This document shows positions 61,522 to 64,000 of a stretch of 64,000 nucleotides of DNA, one piece after another (the stretch's first letter is position 1; every line of letters starts with the position of its first letter). A model generated the notes under the pieces. The model had not been told where the DNA came from, did no database searches, and saw only the letters and a list, made by a program, of their open reading frames with translations. Source of the stretch: Spirosoma arboris (GTDB taxonomy: Bacteria; Bacteroidota; Bacteroidia; Cytophagales; Spirosomataceae); assembly GCF_009754945.1 (NCBI RefSeq), contig NZ_WPIN01000018.1, positions 62,001 through 126,000 of the forward strand, given 5' to 3'. The translations under genes and the position numbers were made by a program.

Positions 61522-62091
61522 ATGAATCGCAAAATTTTGATCGTCACTGGCGATGGTGGCGAAAGTTACGAAACTCTCTATGCCGTTCACCGCTTTCAGG
61601 AAGAAGGTGACACCGCCGTAATTGCCGCTCCTAGTAAGCGTCGACTCAATCTGGTAATGCACGATTTTGAGCCCGGCTGGGATACCTACGTAGAGCGGCC
61701 CGGCTATTGTCTGGCCTCCGATCTTACGATAGAGGACGTGGTAGTAGACGATTACGACGCCATTCTACTACTGGGCGGCCGCGCCCCCGAATACCTGCGT
61801 AACCATGCTGCATTGCTGGAGGTAGTCCGCGAGTTTGACCGGCAGGGTAAATGGGTCTTTGCCATCTGCCACGGTATCCAGATTCTGGTCACGGCTGGTT
61901 TAGCGAACAACCGAAACCTAACCGCTTACGAACATGTACGCGCCGAAATTGAGATGGGCGGAGGCACGTATTCTACCGAGCAGGCTATCCGCGACAGAAA
62001 CATGGTAACCGGACAAACCTGGCAATCACACCCCGAATTCTATCGCGAAGTATTTGCCTGCCTCAAAGAAGCAGAGCTGGTGGATAAGTAA
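61522..62091 (+). CDS. DJ-1/PfpI family protein
   Basis: 189 residues. The fold starts KILIVTGDGGESYETLYAVH, with a conserved-type Glu, and the nucleophile elbow is FAICHGIQILVTAG with the catalytic Cys followed by His. The DAILLLGGRAPEYLRN block is typical. Relatives are proteases, chaperones or glyoxalases and the exact activity cannot be read. It stands alone and converges with the LRR gene. Confidence 0.93.
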   Translation: MNRKILIVTGDGGESYETLYAVHRFQEEGDTAVIAAPSKRRLNLVMHDFEPGWDTYVERPGYCLASDLTIEDVVVDDYDAILLLGGRAPEYLRNHAALLEVVREFDRQGKWVFAICHGIQILVTAGLANNRNLTAYEHVRAEIEMGGGTYSTEQAIRDRNMVTGQTWQSHPEFYREVFACLKEAELVDK

Positions 62092-62127
62092 TCAGGTAAA
62101 TGCACAACAACGGCATAATATCCCTGA

Positions 62128-63558
62128 TTAATACGTCACTTGTGTGTTGTTCGCTTCCAGTTGCTTAATCTGGGAAGCGTACGGGCTGGTCATGGCCTCC
62201 CGACCAAAAAGTGGGTTGCTACCCATATACACTTTCTTGAGACCCTTTATCGATAATAATACAGTCGGAAATTCTTGTAGGTTGTTGTTATTCAGGTCAA
62301 GCTCTTCCAGGTTTGGTATTGAGCCCAATACGTTCGGGGCTACTGTAATCCAGTTGTATCCCAGATCAAGTACGCGCAGGTGTTGAAGGCGTTGAAATTC
62401 GGAGGGTAGTTGGCTAATCCGGTTATGGTGCGCAAACAGCACTTGTAGCCGACGTAATTTTGCCAATGACACAGGCATTTCTTTTAGATCGTTATGTGCC
62501 ACGGCCAACTGCTCCAGTCGTTTCATTCGCCCCAACTGGCGCGGCAATTCGGTGAGCTTGTTATAGTATAAATCCAGTACTTTCACATGCTTTAGCCGCC
62601 CCATGGTTTTGGGTAATTGGGATAGGCCTGCGTTATATAGGTTTAAATCAGTCAGGCGACGAAGACGGCGGAGTGCTTTAATGTCTATATCCGACAATTT
62701 GTTGTTCCCCATCCAAAGGCTTTCCAGTCGGCGATTCTGGCGAACGGATGCCGGAATACGGGTTAGTTTATTCCCCTGCAAATTGAGCGATAGGAGATGC
62801 TTATTTCGGGTGATAAAGACACTATCATCAGGAATAGAATTGTATAACGCACTGAGTCGTTTGAGCGTTGGGATGTCAGCCGTTAGACGGGCCGGTAACT
62901 CATGCAAGTTATTTTTCGATAAGTCAAGCTCTTCTAATTTGGGGAAACGATACACAATTTCGGGTACGGCTTTTAATTCCAATTGATTAAAAGCCAGCAT
63001 CGTTACGGTATCGGGTCGGGTGGTTTGCTCAGCGGCTTCGAGCGTACTGATAATACCTGATCCACGCCGAACTGTGCGTTTTTGTGGAACAGAGCCTAAA
63101 GTGGTCATACTGGACCATCGGAAACCGGTTTTGGTTTTTATCGGAAAGGGATGTTGACCATACCATTCGGCCACTAATTGAAGTAGTTGTACTTCCTGTT
63201 CATCCGTTAACTCCCTTCCCGAAAATTCACAAAAGACCCGATCGTAGATACCGTCTGGGCGGATGAATTCTTGCGTTTGGATCATAATTCCCAGCACGGG
63301 CAGGCGCTTTTTGTTTTTCTCGATAAAGGTGAAAAACTGTTGCTGTCGTGTATTTATGGTGTCGAGGAACATCCTTCCCTGCCGGGCAAAAAGACCTTGT
63401 TCACCCGCAACCCGAGCGAAAGCGGGTGGGTAGCTTTTTTCCAAAGCCGCCATTGAAATCCCCAATCGGGTTGTATCTCGTAGTAAAACAATACGATCCT
63501 GCGCCATCACCGGCAGTATAATAAACCCGAATAATACGAACAGCAGATACTTTTTCAT
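62128..63558 (-). CDS. Exported leucine-rich-repeat protein
   Basis: 476 residues. A signal peptide (KKYLLFVLFGFIILPVMAQ) is followed by about 180 residues without a recognised domain and then at least nine LRRs of about 23 residues, such as LEELDLSKNNLHELPARL, VKVLDLYYNKLTELPRQL and LRVLDLGYNWITVAPNVL. The LRR arc would bind a protein or glycan at the cell surface. There is no T9SS sorting domain at the C-terminus. Function unknown. Confidence 0.93.
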   Translation of the reverse strand: MKKYLLFVLFGFIILPVMAQDRIVLLRDTTRLGISMAALEKSYPPAFARVAGEQGLFARQGRMFLDTINTRQQQFFTFIEKNKKRLPVLGIMIQTQEFIRPDGIYDRVFCEFSGRELTDEQEVQLLQLVAEWYGQHPFPIKTKTGFRWSSMTTLGSVPQKRTVRRGSGIISTLEAAEQTTRPDTVTMLAFNQLELKAVPEIVYRFPKLEELDLSKNNLHELPARLTADIPTLKRLSALYNSIPDDSVFITRNKHLLSLNLQGNKLTRIPASVRQNRRLESLWMGNNKLSDIDIKALRRLRRLTDLNLYNAGLSQLPKTMGRLKHVKVLDLYYNKLTELPRQLGRMKRLEQLAVAHNDLKEMPVSLAKLRRLQVLFAHHNRISQLPSEFQRLQHLRVLDLGYNWITVAPNVLGSIPNLEELDLNNNNLQEFPTVLLSIKGLKKVYMGSNPLFGREAMTSPYASQIKQLEANNTQVTY

Positions 63559-63614
63559 GGCGTAACGTTATTTTTAGGTGAATAACGATATTTATAGTTA
63601 TAATACCAAAAAAA

Positions 63615-63714
63615 GAACCGGGATTTAACAGATTTATGGATTTACTGGATTTTGTTTAGCTCTTTCATGGAAAGCAAAATCAGTTTAATCCTAAAATCAG
63701 CGTAATCCCGGTTC
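63615..63714 (-). terminator. Long imperfect inverted repeat ending in a T run, terminator of the M16 gene
   Basis: Outer arms GAACCGGGATT and AATCCCGGTTC (63615-63625, 63704-63714) pair exactly. The inner 29-nt arms agree at about 20 positions by eye. On the minus strand the stem is followed by seven T. It starts 9 nt after the M16 stop. Confidence 0.8.
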
Positions 63715-63722
63715 GGAAATGA

Positions 63723-64000
63723 TTAGTTCTTACCGCCACTCACCGATGAAGCGGGTGTCTTCTCCGCGGCTTTCTTGGCAGCTTTGGCAAAATCACCAGC
63801 TCGGATAATCGAAATCTTCGACGGATCAATGTGCTTCTTCATAGCCGCATTAATCTGCTCAGGGGTCACTGCTTCAAGTTTCTTTTCGAAATCAGCATCC
63901 CAGTTCATCGTCCGGTTCAGGTACAGGTAGTTATTCAACGTAGTGGATAAACCAGCATCCTGCGCCCGCGATACCATCCGGGATTGCAACAGACCCGAAC
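63723..64000 (-). CDS. M16 family peptidase, C-terminal fragment
   Basis: Only the last 92 or so residues are in the window and the frame stays open to the right edge. The visible part (LNNYLYLNRTMNWDADFEKK, LEAVTPEQINAAMKKHIDPS and KISIIRAGDFAKAAKKA) is the usual end of an M16 peptidase/processing-peptidase beta-like C-terminal domain. The zinc site HxxEH would be far upstream, outside the window. Its function and start cannot be judged here. Confidence 0.8.
   Translation of the reverse strand, partial: SGLLQSRMVSRAQDAGLSTTLNNYLYLNRTMNWDADFEKKLEAVTPEQINAAMKKHIDPSKISIIRAGDFAKAAKKAAEKTPASSVSGGKN

Noticed and set aside
1..64000. tRNA, rRNA, insertion sequences and prophage genes
   Set aside because: No cloverleaf-like sequence, rRNA core motif, transposase or phage structural gene was recognised in any gap or frame; a tRNAscan or ISfinder run would settle this.

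Overview
The window looks like a chromosomal segment from a member of the Bacteroidota, most likely a Cytophagales bacterium close to Spirosoma. The reasons are a gliding-motility/type IX secretion C-terminal sorting domain, an ECF sigma/FecR/STN-domain operon, a TonB-dependent receptor with an N-terminal carboxypeptidase-regulatory-like domain, a DUF2807 lipoprotein, CHASE3/GAF hybrid kinases linked to cheR/cheB, almost no strong Shine-Dalgarno sequences, and intergenic spacers full of short phased repeats. This taxonomic call is inferred from gene content; no rRNA or tRNA gene was seen. No transposase, phage gene or CRISPR array was recognised.

Layout. 1-5.3 kb: the end of a TPR protein, then an AraC regulator, a short SDR-like protein and an NTF2-like protein on the minus strand, then a ferric-reductase-like flavocytochrome on the plus strand. 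5.3-24.5 kb: one long minus-strand exopolysaccharide operon of 17 closely spaced genes. It starts with a single-domain response regulator and a phosphoglycosyl transferase fused to a receiver-like domain. It continues through glycosyltransferases, a Wzy/ligase-like polymerase, a short TolC-like protein, a Wzz/Wzc-like co-polymerase with a degenerate kinase domain, a Wzx flippase, an alpha-1,2-fucosyltransferase, an O-acyltransferase and a T9SS type B cargo protein, and ends in two tandem duplicate glycosyltransferases. 24.7-30.7 kb: a minus-strand signalling operon (hybrid histidine kinase, cheR, cheB, response regulator-kinase) whose genes abut or overlap.

31.1-40.6 kb is mostly housekeeping: dprA, two SDR genes with an AraC regulator, a MerR regulator, alaS, an amidohydrolase and murI. 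40.7-48.4 kb: an NTF2-like exported protein and a TonB-dependent receptor face an ECF sigma / FecR / STN-repeat protein / DUF2807 lipoprotein cluster. 48.6-52.4 kb: a lytic transglycosylase followed by an MlaE-MlaF-MlaD-type lipid transporter. 52.7-64 kb: a CvfB-like RNA-binding protein, a SelW-like protein, an NTF2-like protein, a serine hydrolase, an IlvD/Edd-type sugar-acid dehydratase, a soluble sugar dehydrogenase, an SDR, an EamA transporter, a DJ-1/PfpI protein, a leucine-rich-repeat protein and the end of an M16 peptidase.

The most interesting signals are: (1) the coupling of polysaccharide synthesis to phospho-signalling, with a pseudo-receiver/phosphoglycosyl-transferase fusion next to a lone receiver and a Che-like kinase operon; (2) a kinase-like co-polymerase that has lost key nucleotide-site residues; (3) an STN-domain protein in which the expected TonB barrel is replaced by an exact 16-residue repeat array; and (4) several families of intergenic palindromes and 7-8 bp phased spacers, two of which show paired compensatory changes between copies and two of which end at a start codon.
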